This document shows, in pieces, positions 1 to 7,448 of a stretch of DNA of 50,769 nt. The stretch comes from Rhodosalinus sediminis (GTDB lineage Bacteria; Pseudomonadota; Alphaproteobacteria; Rhodobacterales; Rhodobacteraceae), in NCBI RefSeq assembly GCF_003385555.1, contig NZ_QOHR01000021.1:1-50769 (forward strand). The letters run 5' to 3'. The notes below the pieces were generated by a model. The model did no database searches. It saw only the letters and a list, made by a program, of their open reading frames with translations, and was not told where the DNA came from. The first letter of the stretch is position 1. Each line of letters opens with the position of its first letter. The position numbers and the translations under genes were made by a program.

Positions 1-120
1 CTGCTTGGGCATCGGGCGCGTCCTCTGCTGTCCCAGCCAGTCTACCTCAAACCGCTCAGAGGGCGAGGTTTTTCAGATGTTCCTTAAGATTGATCGATCA
101 TTCAAGGTTTACTCTTTGTT

Positions 121-136
121 GATAGTCACTACTATC
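121..136. promoter_or_regulatory. Inverted repeat GATAGT-N4-ACTATC, candidate operator
   Basis: A perfect 6-bp inverted repeat with a 4-bp centre, about 95 bases upstream of the sugar transferase start, inside the AT-rich promoter patch. Its size and symmetry fit a dimeric regulator site. The regulator is unknown, and no second copy was noticed in the window. Confidence 0.4.
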
Positions 137-190
137 TAAAGTTACCATAGGTACTCCTAAGGATATACCTGTCCGCCACATTGGTTCTGA

Positions 191-207
191 ACGAGTTTCC
201 AACTCGT
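191..207 (+). promoter_or_regulatory. Leader hairpin before the sugar transferase
   Basis: ACGAGTT and AACTCGT form a perfect 7-bp stem with a 3-base loop, ending 22 bases before the ATG at 230. No T-run follows, so it is not a classical terminator. It could affect mRNA stability or translation, or be the binding dyad of a regulator. Confidence 0.35.
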
Positions 208-229
208 CGCAGCGAAAGGCAGCGACGCC

Positions 230-904
230 ATGAGTGACGAGCGTTCGTTTGCAGATTGGGACTGGCGCGGGGTGACCCGGCGGGCCGCCGCGTCCAGCCA
301 CGGCGCGGCCGGGCACCCGCGCGGCTTCTATGAGGCGAAACGCGGGATCGACGTCGTCGTGAGCGTGTTGCTCCTGCCCATCGTCGCGGCGAGCGCGCTT
401 CTGCTTCTCCTGCTCAACCCGATTTTCAACCCCGGCCCGCTCTTTTTCCGTCAGCCCCGGATGGGCCTGCACTGCCAGCCGTTCGAGGCGATCAAGTTCC
501 GCAGCATGCTGCCCGCCGGCGCGGGGGAGCGCGGTGCGGACGATCCGCTCGAGGTGGACCGCATCACGCCCCTCGGGGAGTTCATCCGGCGCATGCGCCT
601 CGACGAGCTGCCGCAGATGCTCAACGTGCTCAAGGGCGACATGAGCCTGATCGGCCCGCGGCCCGACTTCCTCGATCACGCCGAGGTCTACCTCGAGACG
701 GTGCCCGGCTACCGCAAGCGGCACATGGTGCGCCCGGGAATCAGCGGTCTCGCTCAGACGGAAGTCGGTTACGTCCAGGGCATCTTCGGCACGCGTCGCA
801 AGGTGAGCGCGGACCTCTACTACATCTTCAACGCGGGATGGCGGCTCGAGGCGTTCATCTTCTGGCGCACGCTCGTCATCGTCTTCACCGGGCGGGGCAG
901 CTGA
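230..904 (+). CDS. Exopolysaccharide initiating sugar transferase (ExoY/WbaP C-terminal type)
   Basis: A 224-residue bacterial sugar transferase. Enzymes of this family move a sugar-1-phosphate from a nucleotide sugar onto undecaprenyl phosphate at the inner membrane, the first step of polysaccharide repeat assembly. Visible signatures are KRGID at residues 37-41, a hydrophobic segment at about 42-66, RMG and KFRSM, DELPQ at 125-129, IGPRP at about 141-145, and VRPGISGLAQ. The length fits the short ExoY-like class with only the catalytic domain and one membrane segment. The ATG is preceded by a weak purine-rich AAAGG. The BY-kinase/chain-length gene follows at 1006, so the two probably serve one polymer. 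The sugar transferred cannot be read from the sequence. Confidence 0.93.
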   Translation: MSDERSFADWDWRGVTRRAAASSHGAAGHPRGFYEAKRGIDVVVSVLLLPIVAASALLLLLLNPIFNPGPLFFRQPRMGLHCQPFEAIKFRSMLPAGAGERGADDPLEVDRITPLGEFIRRMRLDELPQMLNVLKGDMSLIGPRPDFLDHAEVYLETVPGYRKRHMVRPGISGLAQTEVGYVQGIFGTRRKVSADLYYIFNAGWRLEAFIFWRTLVIVFTGRGS

Positions 905-923
905 GCCCCGGCGCGCAGGCGAG

Positions 924-977
924 GTCCACGATTGTGGACAATCCTTCGCTTCCAGAGATTGTCCTTTGTTCGTGGAC
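924..977. promoter_or_regulatory. GTCCAC/GTGGAC repeat cluster before the tyrosine kinase gene
   Basis: The intergenic region holds GTCCAC-N4-GTGGAC at 924-939. An overlapping dyad pairs GGACAAT (936-942) with ATTGTCC (958-964), and a further GTGGAC lies at 972-977, about 30 bases before the ATG at 1006. Together they look like repeated half-sites of one regulator, or mutually exclusive RNA stems. The location suggests separate control of the kinase gene. Confidence 0.4.
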
Positions 978-1005
978 GGTATAGGCGCATGAACGGTGTA
1001 GTCTG

Positions 1006-3159
1006 ATGAACGTACAGCCCGTGACCCGACAGCCCTCCATCGGGCCGTCCATGCGGCAAGCCGCCGCACAGCCGGCCGAGCCTGACGACGACGAGATCGA
1101 TCTGCTGGCGCTGGCCGGCACGCTCTGGCGCGGCAAATGGTGGATCGCGCTCGCCATGGCGCTCTTCGTCGCCGTCGCCGGCTACTACGCCTTCGCCGTG
1201 GCCGAGCCGAAGTACCGCGCGACATCGTCGCTCGTGCTGGAGGTGCAGGGCCCGAATGTCGTCGACCTGGAGCAGGTCGTCTCCGGCGTCTCGACCGAGA
1301 CCTCGGCGCTCAACACCGAGCTCGAGGTCATCCGCTCCCGCCGCCTCATCGCTGAGCTGGTGGACGAGCTGAACCTGACCGACACGCCGGAGTTCAACCC
1401 GACCCTGCGCGAGGACCCGCGCTGGAGCGTCGGCGCGGTGATCGACCGCGCGCGCGACGCGATCGGCCTGCCCGCCGAGACCGCGCCGCCGCCCACGGAG
1501 GAGGAGATCCGGCGCGGCGCGATCGGCGCGGCGCGGCAGGCGATCTCCGTCGCGCAGCAGCGCAACACCTACATCTTCGAGATCAGCGCGACGACCGGCT
1601 CGCGCGAGATCTCGGCCGAAATGGTGAACGCGCTCGCCGCCATCTACATCGAGGACCAGATCGCGCAGAAGTTCGAGGCGACGGATCAGGCGGTCGACTG
1701 GCTCTCGGAGCGCGTGCGCGAGCTCGAGGTGGAGCTCCGCGCGCAGGAGGACGCGGTCAAGGAACTCCGCGCCGAGAGCGAGGCGGCGACGCCCGAGGCC
1801 GTCGCGGCGCTCACCGCGCAGGTCCGCGATCAGCGTGACCGCGTGGACCGGGCCGAAGCGGCCCTCGCCGAGGCCGAGGCGCGGCGCGCGGCGCTCGCCG
1901 AGGCGCGCGAGACGGGGCCGGAGGCGCTGCTTTCGCTCGCCGACGACCCACTGCTCGAGCGCATCGCGGAACGCGAGGGCCCGGAGAGCGCCGCCTTCGC
2001 CGAGCGCGCCGCGGAACTCGTCGACCGCGCGACGGCCGAGCGCGCGCGGGCCGCCAGCCAGCTCGCCTCGCTGCGCGACGCGCTCGCCAGTCTCGAGGCG
2101 CGGGTCGAACGCCAGAGCGGCGACCTGATCCAGCTGCAACAGATGGAGCGGGAGCTTCAGGCGACCCGCGCCCTCTACGAGACCTTCCTCTCGCGCCTGA
2201 AGGAGACCACCGTCAGCCGCGGACTGCAGCAGGCCGACAGCCGCCTCCTCGAGGAAGCCGAGGGCGCGCGGCAGGTCGAACCGCGGCGCGCGCGCATCCT
2301 CGGCCTCGCCGGGATCCTCGGGCTCATGGTGGGCGCCGGGCTGATCCTCCTGCGCGAGGCGCTGCACAATCACTTCCGCACCGCCGAGGACCTCGAGAAG
2401 CGCACCGGCTACACGGTGATCGGGCAGATCCCGCTCATGCCGATCAAGGCGCGCGGAAAGCTCATCGACTACCTGAACGACAAGCCGACCTCCGCCGCGG
2501 CGGAGGCGATCCGCAACCTGCGGACCTCGGTGCTGATGTCGAACGTCGATGCGCCGCCGCGGGTGATCATGGTCGGCTCCTCGGTCCCGAACGAATCGAA
2601 GACCAGCACCGCCATCGCGCTCGCCCACAACCTCGCCGGGCTGGGCAAGAAGGTGCTCCTGCTCGAGGGCGACATCCGCCGCCGCACCTTCTCGCAGTAT
2701 CTCGACCACGCGCCGACCGGCGGCCTGATGGCGGTCCTTGGCGAGGACAAGCCGCTCTCGGAGGTCATCGTGCACGAGCCGCGCCTCGGTGCCGATGTCC
2801 TGATGGGCGAAAAGACCAAGGTGAACGCCGCCGATCTCTTCGCCTCGGAGAAGTTCCACGCCCTGCTCGAGACGGCGCGCGAGACCTACGACTACATCAT
2901 CATCGACACGCCGCCCGTGCTCGTCGTGCCGGACGCCCGCGTCATCGGGCAGAGCGCCGACGCCATCGTCTTCAACGTCCGCTGGGACAGCACGACCCAC
3001 GCCCAGGTGGCCGAGGCGCTGCGCCAGTTCGAGACGGTGAACGTGCCGGTTACCGGCCTCGTCCTGAGCCAGATCGACCCGGCCGGCATGAAGCGCTACG
3101 GCTACGGCGGGCGCTACGGCGCATACTCCCGCTACGGCGCGCGCTACTACGAGACCTGA
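1006..3159 (+). CDS. Polysaccharide co-polymerase / BY-type tyrosine autokinase (Wzc/ExoP-like)
   Basis: A 717-residue inner-membrane chain-length regulator fused to a cytoplasmic tyrosine kinase. The N-terminal Wzz domain has its first membrane helix at about residues 43-65, a long Ala/Glu/Arg-rich coiled coil at about 215-400, and the second helix at about 425-447. The kinase follows. Its Walker A region reads VGSSVPNESKTST with Lys532, the Walker A' is LLLEGDIRR, and the Walker B is YIIIDTPP with Asp634. The C-terminus ends in a cluster of seven tyrosines, the usual autophosphorylation tail. One oddity is that the residue before the Walker A lysine is Ser531, where the P-loop consensus has Gly. 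The gene lies about 100 bases downstream of the sugar transferase on the same strand. Confidence 0.94.
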   Translation: MNVQPVTRQPSIGPSMRQAAAQPAEPDDDEIDLLALAGTLWRGKWWIALAMALFVAVAGYYAFAVAEPKYRATSSLVLEVQGPNVVDLEQVVSGVSTETSALNTELEVIRSRRLIAELVDELNLTDTPEFNPTLREDPRWSVGAVIDRARDAIGLPAETAPPPTEEEIRRGAIGAARQAISVAQQRNTYIFEISATTGSREISAEMVNALAAIYIEDQIAQKFEATDQAVDWLSERVRELEVELRAQEDAVKELRAESEAATPEAVAALTAQVRDQRDRVDRAEAALAEAEARRAALAEARETGPEALLSLADDPLLERIAEREGPESAAFAERAAELVDRATAERARAASQLASLRDALASLEARVERQSGDLIQLQQMERELQATRALYETFLSRLKETTVSRGLQQADSRLLEEAEGARQVEPRRARILGLAGILGLMVGAGLILLREALHNHFRTAEDLEKRTGYTVIGQIPLMPIKARGKLIDYLNDKPTSAAAEAIRNLRTSVLMSNVDAPPRVIMVGSSVPNESKTSTAIALAHNLAGLGKKVLLLEGDIRRRTFSQYLDHAPTGGLMAVLGEDKPLSEVIVHEPRLGADVLMGEKTKVNAADLFASEKFHALLETARETYDYIIIDTPPVLVVPDARVIGQSADAIVFNVRWDSTTHAQVAEALRQFETVNVPVTGLVLSQIDPAGMKRYGYGGRYGAYSRYGARYYET

Positions 3160-3163
3160 GGGC

Positions 3164-3925
3164 TCAGCCGCCCGTCCCCAAAAAGCGCACCCCGCCCGGC
3201 TCGACCACGGCCGCCGTCAACCGCCCCGTCGCGAAGGCGCCGGTGTCGACCGCGATGCGCCCGCCCTCGGCGCGCGGCGCCTCGACGATGGTGTGCCCGT
3301 GCAGGATCCAGAGCCCGTCGTCCCGCGCGCCCCGCGCGAAATCCGGATGCCCCCAGAGCAGCACCTCGCGCGGCTGGCCCGCGAGCGGCAGCGCCGGATC
3401 GGCCCCGGCATGGACCACCGCGACATCGCCGCTCTGCCAGTGGAGCGGGCGCGCGCGCAGCCAGTCGATCACCTCCGGCCCCATCGCCTCCACCAGCGCG
3501 TCGCGCGCCGCGACGGGCGCCTGCGTCGGCGATCCGCCGACGCCGAAGCTCGCCAGCGTCTGCAGCCCGCCGTTGCGCAGCCAGCGCCGCGCCTCGGCCT
3601 CCGGCGCGTCGAGGAAGCGCAGGAGCATGTCCTCGTGGTTGCCCATCAGGCAGACCCGCGGGCGGGGCGCCTCCTGCATCAGGTGCCGCAGCACCGCCGC
3701 GCTCTCCTCGCCGCGGTCGACGTAATCGCCGACGAAGACGAGGGGCCAGTCGGGCGGCAGATCGGCCAGCTGCGCCTCCAACGCGCGGAGGAGATCCGCG
3801 CGCCCGTGGACGTCGCCCACCGCGATGAAGGGGCGATCCGGCCGCGGCGGCGCGAGCTCCGGGGCCGCGGCGGGCCCCGCGCGCCGCGGGCGTCGGCCTA
3901 AGAGATGGCGGAGGGCGGTCAGCAC
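3164..3925 (-). CDS. Metallophosphoesterase of the PPP (serine/threonine phosphatase, ApaH-like) class
   Basis: A 253-residue protein with the full di-metal phosphoesterase signature: GDVHG near residue 37, GDYVDRG near 66, GNHED near 96, and a late LHGHT. These residues bind two divalent metals in PPP phosphatases and ApaH-type hydrolases. The substrate, phosphoprotein or dinucleoside polyphosphate, cannot be decided. It is convergent with the tyrosine kinase gene, with the stop codons only 5 bases apart. A role in reversing phosphorylation by that kinase is possible but purely positional. A second protein of the same class is at 31107-31835. Confidence 0.88.
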   Translation of the reverse strand: MLTALRHLLGRRPRRAGPAAAPELAPPRPDRPFIAVGDVHGRADLLRALEAQLADLPPDWPLVFVGDYVDRGEESAAVLRHLMQEAPRPRVCLMGNHEDMLLRFLDAPEAEARRWLRNGGLQTLASFGVGGSPTQAPVAARDALVEAMGPEVIDWLRARPLHWQSGDVAVVHAGADPALPLAGQPREVLLWGHPDFARGARDDGLWILHGHTIVEAPRAEGGRIAVDTGAFATGRLTAAVVEPGGVRFLGTGG

Positions 3926-3968
3926 CGCGCCGATATAGGCGGCCCGGGCCGCGGACGCCAGAACCGCC

Positions 3969-4766
3969 TCAGCACCCGGCGGGCAGCAGCGCGTCGCTGC
4001 GGCCCGTGACGCGGTAGGCCAGAAGGCCGATCCATTCCTTCACCGCCGTTTCCAGTTGCCCGAGATGCCCGGCGAGATCCCAGCCGGGCCGCATCCGCGC
4101 CGGCGGGCGGTGATCCACCGGATAGGGCACGATCCCGCGCCAGCCGGCGGCGCAGAAGGCGCCCACGCTGCGCGGCATGTGGAACGCCGAGGTCACGAGG
4201 AGCCACGGCCCCGCCGCCGGATCGGCGACGCGCGCCGCGGTCAGGCGCGCGTTCTCGGCCGTGTTCCGCGCGCGGCCCTCGAGCGTCACGCGCTCCGGCG
4301 GGAGGCCGACCGCCGCGAAGAGCCGCCCGACCGCTTCGGCGCCCGGGACGCCGCCGCCCGCGACGCGCGCGCTGCCGCCGGTGAAGATGAGTTGCGCGTC
4401 CGGGTGCCGCCGCGCGAGCGCGAGGCCCGCGAGCAGCCGGTCGCCGCCTTCGTTGACCTGCACGACCCCCGTCGCGGCGGTCAGCGCCGCATCCTCTCCG
4501 CCGCCGAGGACGATGATCCCGACCGGCGCGTTCACCTCCGGCGCGGCGGGGAAGCGCGATTCGAGCGGACGGATCACCGGCGCGCCGAGCGGTACGAGAC
4601 CCAGCAGCAGGAGCGCGATCGTGCCGGCCGCGAGCCAGCCGCGCGCCGCCCGCCACCGCCCGCGCGCCGCGAGGGCGAGGGCGACGACGAAGAGCCCCAC
4701 GAGCCAGCTCGCCGGTTGAGCGAGCGTCCAGAAAAGCTTGGCGGTGACAAAAAAGAGCGTGTCCAT
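3969..4766 (-). CDS. YdcF/ElyC family membrane-anchored DUF218 protein
   Basis: I chose the ATG at 4766, which gives 265 residues starting MDTLFFVTAKLFW. The longer open frame upstream lacks coding character. The N-terminus has two hydrophobic helices (about 18-35 and 45-65). The DUF218 domain follows, with IIVLGGG, a GDRLLAGLALAR stretch, FTGGSA, NTAENA and TSAFHMPRS. These are the conserved blocks of YdcF/SanA/ElyC proteins. ElyC is linked to envelope polysaccharide and peptidoglycan metabolism in Escherichia coli, but the biochemical activity of the family is poorly defined. The placement among exopolysaccharide genes is compatible with an envelope role. Confidence 0.85.
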   Translation of the reverse strand: MDTLFFVTAKLFWTLAQPASWLVGLFVVALALAARGRWRAARGWLAAGTIALLLLGLVPLGAPVIRPLESRFPAAPEVNAPVGIIVLGGGEDAALTAATGVVQVNEGGDRLLAGLALARRHPDAQLIFTGGSARVAGGGVPGAEAVGRLFAAVGLPPERVTLEGRARNTAENARLTAARVADPAAGPWLLVTSAFHMPRSVGAFCAAGWRGIVPYPVDHRPPARMRPGWDLAGHLGQLETAVKEWIGLLAYRVTGRSDALLPAGC

Positions 4767-4893
4767 TCCGAAGCCATGCCGCGTCGCCCCACCCGCGGCA
4801 AGCCGGTGCGGCGCGACCCGACCGCGAAGCGCCGCCGAAACACGCAGGACCGGCCGGCGCGTCGGCCGCGCGGCGCGCGCAGGCGCAATCTCT

Positions 4894-4925
4894 TTGTCGG
4901 ATATATTATCCTGTGGTAGTAAAAT
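4894..4925 (+). promoter_or_regulatory. AT-rich putative promoter for the small secreted protein
   Basis: An AT-rich island in the divergent intergenic region contains TTGTCG at 4894-4899, a GGATA-N3-TATCC dyad at 4899-4911 and TAAAAT at 4920-4925. The GAGG ribosome site lies just before the ATG at 4950. Spacing of the hexamers is not ideal, so exact assignment is uncertain. The dyad overlaps where RNA polymerase would bind. Confidence 0.35.
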
Positions 4926-4949
4926 AGCCAAAGATACTAGAGGATCATC

Positions 4950-5315
4950 ATGCGCGTGTTCATTATTCCCTTCGCGCTCGCCGTGTCGCTTGGCTCCGCG
5001 GCGTCGGCGCAGGGCCAGACGGCGCTGCAGATCGCGCGCCAGGCGGGCGTCTGCGGCAACGCCGGGATCGTGTCCGCCGAACGGCTGCCGGACGGACGCA
5101 TCGCGGTTCAATGCGCGGCGGGCCCCGCGACGCCGGATCCGGAGATCACCACGCAGACCACGGGCGGCGAGGTGGCCGGCGCCGGTGCAGGCGCGGGCGC
5201 TGCGGCCCCCGCGACGGGCTTCGTGCCGCTGATCGCGCCGGCCGCCGCCATCGCCGGGGTCGCCGGTGTCGCCGCGGCCGTCGCCGGCGGCTCCAGTTCG
5301 TCGGACACGCAGTAA
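4950..5315 (+). CDS. Small secreted Ala/Gly-rich protein, function unknown
   Basis: A 121-residue protein with a clear Sec signal peptide of about 21 residues ending in ASA. After it comes a short conserved-looking stretch (residues 22-60) with two cysteines, at VCGNAG and VQCAAG, that could form a disulfide. A low-complexity Gly/Ala linker follows, then a hydrophobic Ala/Val-rich segment at about 92-113 that could span a membrane. The C-terminus is SSSSDTQ. A good ribosome site (GAGG) precedes the ATG. I do not recognise a family. It lies between YdcF and the NusG paralogue, so an exported role linked to surface polysaccharide is only a positional guess. Confidence 0.75.
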   Translation: MRVFIIPFALAVSLGSAASAQGQTALQIARQAGVCGNAGIVSAERLPDGRIAVQCAAGPATPDPEITTQTTGGEVAGAGAGAGAAAPATGFVPLIAPAAAIAGVAGVAAAVAGGSSSSDTQ

Positions 5316-5553
5316 CCCCACCCCGCGCCACCGCGCGGCGTGCTCTCCCGCGGCGACAGGGGGCTGCGTCCGCAGCCTTGGAGGCACGGCCGGGGTCCTC
5401 ACCGGACCAGACGGGGCGTCGCGTGGGCGGCGCCATTGTCGTCGCGCCCGCGGCACCGGCGGCGCGGGGCGCGCGTGGAGATCGACAACGTCCGGCTTTC
5501 GGAGGCCCGGCCTTGCCTGACGGCCGCGCCAGAGGTCCAGGAAGAGTGACAGC

Positions 5554-6060
5554 ATGACCCGCCCCCAGTGGTTCGCCGCCCAGCTCAAGCCGAACGGCCT
5601 CACCGAGGCCGAGCGCAACCTCGCCCGGCAGGGCTTCGAGGTCTTCTGCCCCGCCCTGATCGAGACGCGCCGCCGCCGCGGCCGCCTCGCCGACGTGCGT
5701 CGGCCACTCTTTCCGGGCTACCTCTTCATCCGCTTCGTGCCCGAGGCCGGCCACTGGCGGCAGATCAACTCCACCCGCGGGCTCACGCGGCTGGTGCAGA
5801 CCGACCCGCGCCGCCCGACGCCGCTCCCCGACGCGCTGATCGACGGGATCCGCACGCGGTGCGACGACGACGGCCTCCTCGGCCCCGACCGCGGCCTCGC
5901 CCCGGGGGACCGGGTCCGCGTGATCGCCGGCCCCTTCGCCGACGTCGTGGGCCGCATCGAGCGCATGAACGAAAACGACCGCATCCGCGTGATGCTGGAG
6001 TTCATGGCGACCGACGTGCGGACCGAAATGCCCGCCGAGGTGGTCCGGAAGATCGCGTGA
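5554..6060 (+). CDS. NusG-family specialised transcription elongation factor (RfaH-like)
   Basis: A 168-residue NusG paralogue. The N-terminal NGN domain covers about residues 1-105, starting WFAAQLKP with RRPLFPGYLFIRF, the hallmark seen in RfaH, LoaP and UpxY proteins. The C-terminal KOW domain starts at GDRVRVIAGPFADVVGRI. It is short compared with housekeeping NusG of alphaproteobacteria. Housekeeping nusG is normally beside secE and rplK, and none of these genes is here. Such paralogues bind RNA polymerase and promote read-through of long, poorly translated operons, typically polysaccharide clusters. Its position close to sugar transferase and BY-kinase genes supports that role. No ops-like element is identified. 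Confidence 0.88.
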   Translation: MTRPQWFAAQLKPNGLTEAERNLARQGFEVFCPALIETRRRRGRLADVRRPLFPGYLFIRFVPEAGHWRQINSTRGLTRLVQTDPRRPTPLPDALIDGIRTRCDDDGLLGPDRGLAPGDRVRVIAGPFADVVGRIERMNENDRIRVMLEFMATDVRTEMPAEVVRKIA

Positions 6061-6332
6061 CGCGTCGGGCGCCGGCCCGTCCGGCCGCCGCGCCAACGGC
6101 GCGACGCGGGCGAACCGAGGCCGCCCGAGCCGAGGTGCCCCCAGCGTCGTAGGTGGGGGCGCCAGAGCCACGACCGCGGGAGCGGGCCGCGTCCCTGCGG
6201 CGTGCTCGCGCCACCGACACACCCTCACCGGGAGCCCCCGTCACGCGCAGGCCGAACGCACAAGGTGCCCCGTGCCGCCATACCTCGGACTGACGCGTTT
6301 CGTCAGCCAGAGCTCGTCATGTTAAGCTGAAC

Positions 6333-6407
6333 TGGCAGCCCGTAGGGGAATCGAACCCCTCTTTCCAGGTTGAAAACCTGGCGTCCTAACCGATAGACGA
6401 ACGGGCC
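6333..6407 (-). tRNA. tRNA-Glu (anticodon TTC)
   Basis: On the minus strand, a 75-base tRNA with CCA encoded. The acceptor stem GGCCCGT pairs with ACGGGCT (first pair G-U). The anticodon arm is CCAGG-loop-CCTGG with loop TTTTCAA, giving anticodon TTC. The T arm carries GGTTCGATTCC. All four stems form. No neighbouring RNA gene is seen. Confidence 0.97.
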
Positions 6408-6692
6408 ACGCTACGTGCGTCGGTCTAGAAAAACCGCGGCGGCTCTGCAAGAGGAAATTTCCACGGCTGACGTGACGGATGCGGACCCCGCCCGCCGGGC
6501 CGGCGCGCCGCGGCAGGTCAGGAATCGCCCGCCGCGGAGATGGCGGAACCCGCCTGCGCCGGCGGCCGCGTCGTCCGGACGTTGCAGGCCGTGCAGGCCG
6601 GCGGCACCCCGACGGCCATCGCATCGCGGCATATCGCGGCGCGGGCGCGGCTTTCGCTTGACCTCCCCCGCGGGCCGGCACAGCTTCGCCGC

Positions 6693-7445
6693 ATGTTCCC
6701 GATCCGCGATCACAATCCATCCGGGCGCACGCCCGTCGTGACCTATGCGCTCATGGCGGCGAACATCGGGATATTCCTGTCCTACGCGGGGCTTCTCGGC
6801 GACGGGCGCATGCTCGAGGCCTTCTTTTACGACTGGGCGATGACGCCCGCGCGGCTGATGACCGGCGAGGCGGCGCATACGCTTCTGACCTCGATGTTCC
6901 TGCACGGCGGATTGCTGCATCTCGCCGGCAACATGCTCTTTCTCTTCATCTTCGGGGACAACATGGAGGACGAGATGGGCCATGTGCCCTTTCTCGGCTT
7001 CTACCTCGCCTCCGGGATCGGCGCGGCGCTGGCGCAGACGCTCGCCGCGCCCTGGTCGGACGTGCCGATGGTCGGCGCCTCGGGCGCGATCGCGGGCGTG
7101 ATGGGCGGCTATCTCCTGATGTTCCCGCGGGCGCGGGTGGACGTGCTGATCATCCTCGTCATCTTCTTCAAGGTGCTGCCGGTGCCGGCCTGGCTGATGC
7201 TCGGCGTCTGGTTCGCGTTGCAGCTCTTCGGCGGCGTGGGCGCGGACGCCGCCGCCGGGGGCGTCGCCTACTGGGCGCACTCGGGGGGCTTCTTCGTCGG
7301 GCTGGTGCTGACGCTGCCGCTCTGGCTCCGCCGTGGCGGTCCGGGGTACTGGCGGCGCACGCAGGGCGAGCCGCCGCACCCGGAGGCGCGCTATCGCTGG
7401 CGCCCGTCGCGGGTGCCCCGCGCCGGGCGGCGCTGGCGGCGCTAA
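6693..7445 (+). CDS. Rhomboid family intramembrane serine protease
   Basis: A 250-residue multi-pass membrane protein, starting MFPIRDHNPS at the ATG 6693. An upstream in-frame ATG at 6540 would add a Pro/Arg-rich tail with no family support. The catalytic serine sits in GASGA (Ser130) and the catalytic histidine in WAHSGGF (His196), on separate helices as in other rhomboids. HLAGNMLFLFIFGDNMED in helix 2 is characteristic of the bacterial family. At least six membrane segments are evident, followed by a basic, Arg/Trp-rich cytoplasmic tail. It cleaves membrane-spanning substrates, which are unknown here. It ends 4 bases before the convergent putA stop. Confidence 0.93.
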   Translation: MFPIRDHNPSGRTPVVTYALMAANIGIFLSYAGLLGDGRMLEAFFYDWAMTPARLMTGEAAHTLLTSMFLHGGLLHLAGNMLFLFIFGDNMEDEMGHVPFLGFYLASGIGAALAQTLAAPWSDVPMVGASGAIAGVMGGYLLMFPRARVDVLIILVIFFKVLPVPAWLMLGVWFALQLFGGVGADAAAGGVAYWAHSGGFFVGLVLTLPLWLRRGGPGYWRRTQGEPPHPEARYRWRPSRVPRAGRRWRR

Positions 7446-7448
7446 GCC

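Larger units (their letters stand above)
1..229. promoter_or_regulatory. Upstream region of the exopolysaccharide genes
   Basis: No supported gene lies here. The stretch from about 70 to 190 is strikingly AT-rich for this genome and holds several dyads. They are TGATCGATCA at 91-100, GATAGT-N4-ACTATC at 121-136, TCCTAAGGA at 154-162, and a hairpin ACGAGTT-TCC-AACTCGT at 191-207. The hairpin ends 22 bases before the sugar transferase start. The layout suits a promoter with regulator sites followed by a structured leader. No promoter hexamers are assigned with confidence. Confidence 0.5.

Noticed and set aside
98-1225. Minus-strand frame covering the EPS promoter and sugar transferase
   Set aside because: It overlaps a well-supported gene and the AT-rich promoter region, and starts with an Arg-rich low-complexity stretch.
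820-3000. Long minus-strand frame opposite the tyrosine kinase gene
   Set aside because: Its composition (Arg/Leu/Asp-rich, repeats of GEG and RR) is that of a mirror of a GC-rich coding strand, and no motif is present.
4767-5618. N-terminal extension of the YdcF gene by about 280 codons
   Set aside because: The extension is Arg/Pro/Ala-rich, runs opposite to the small secreted protein gene, and the natural DUF218 N-terminus starts at 4766.
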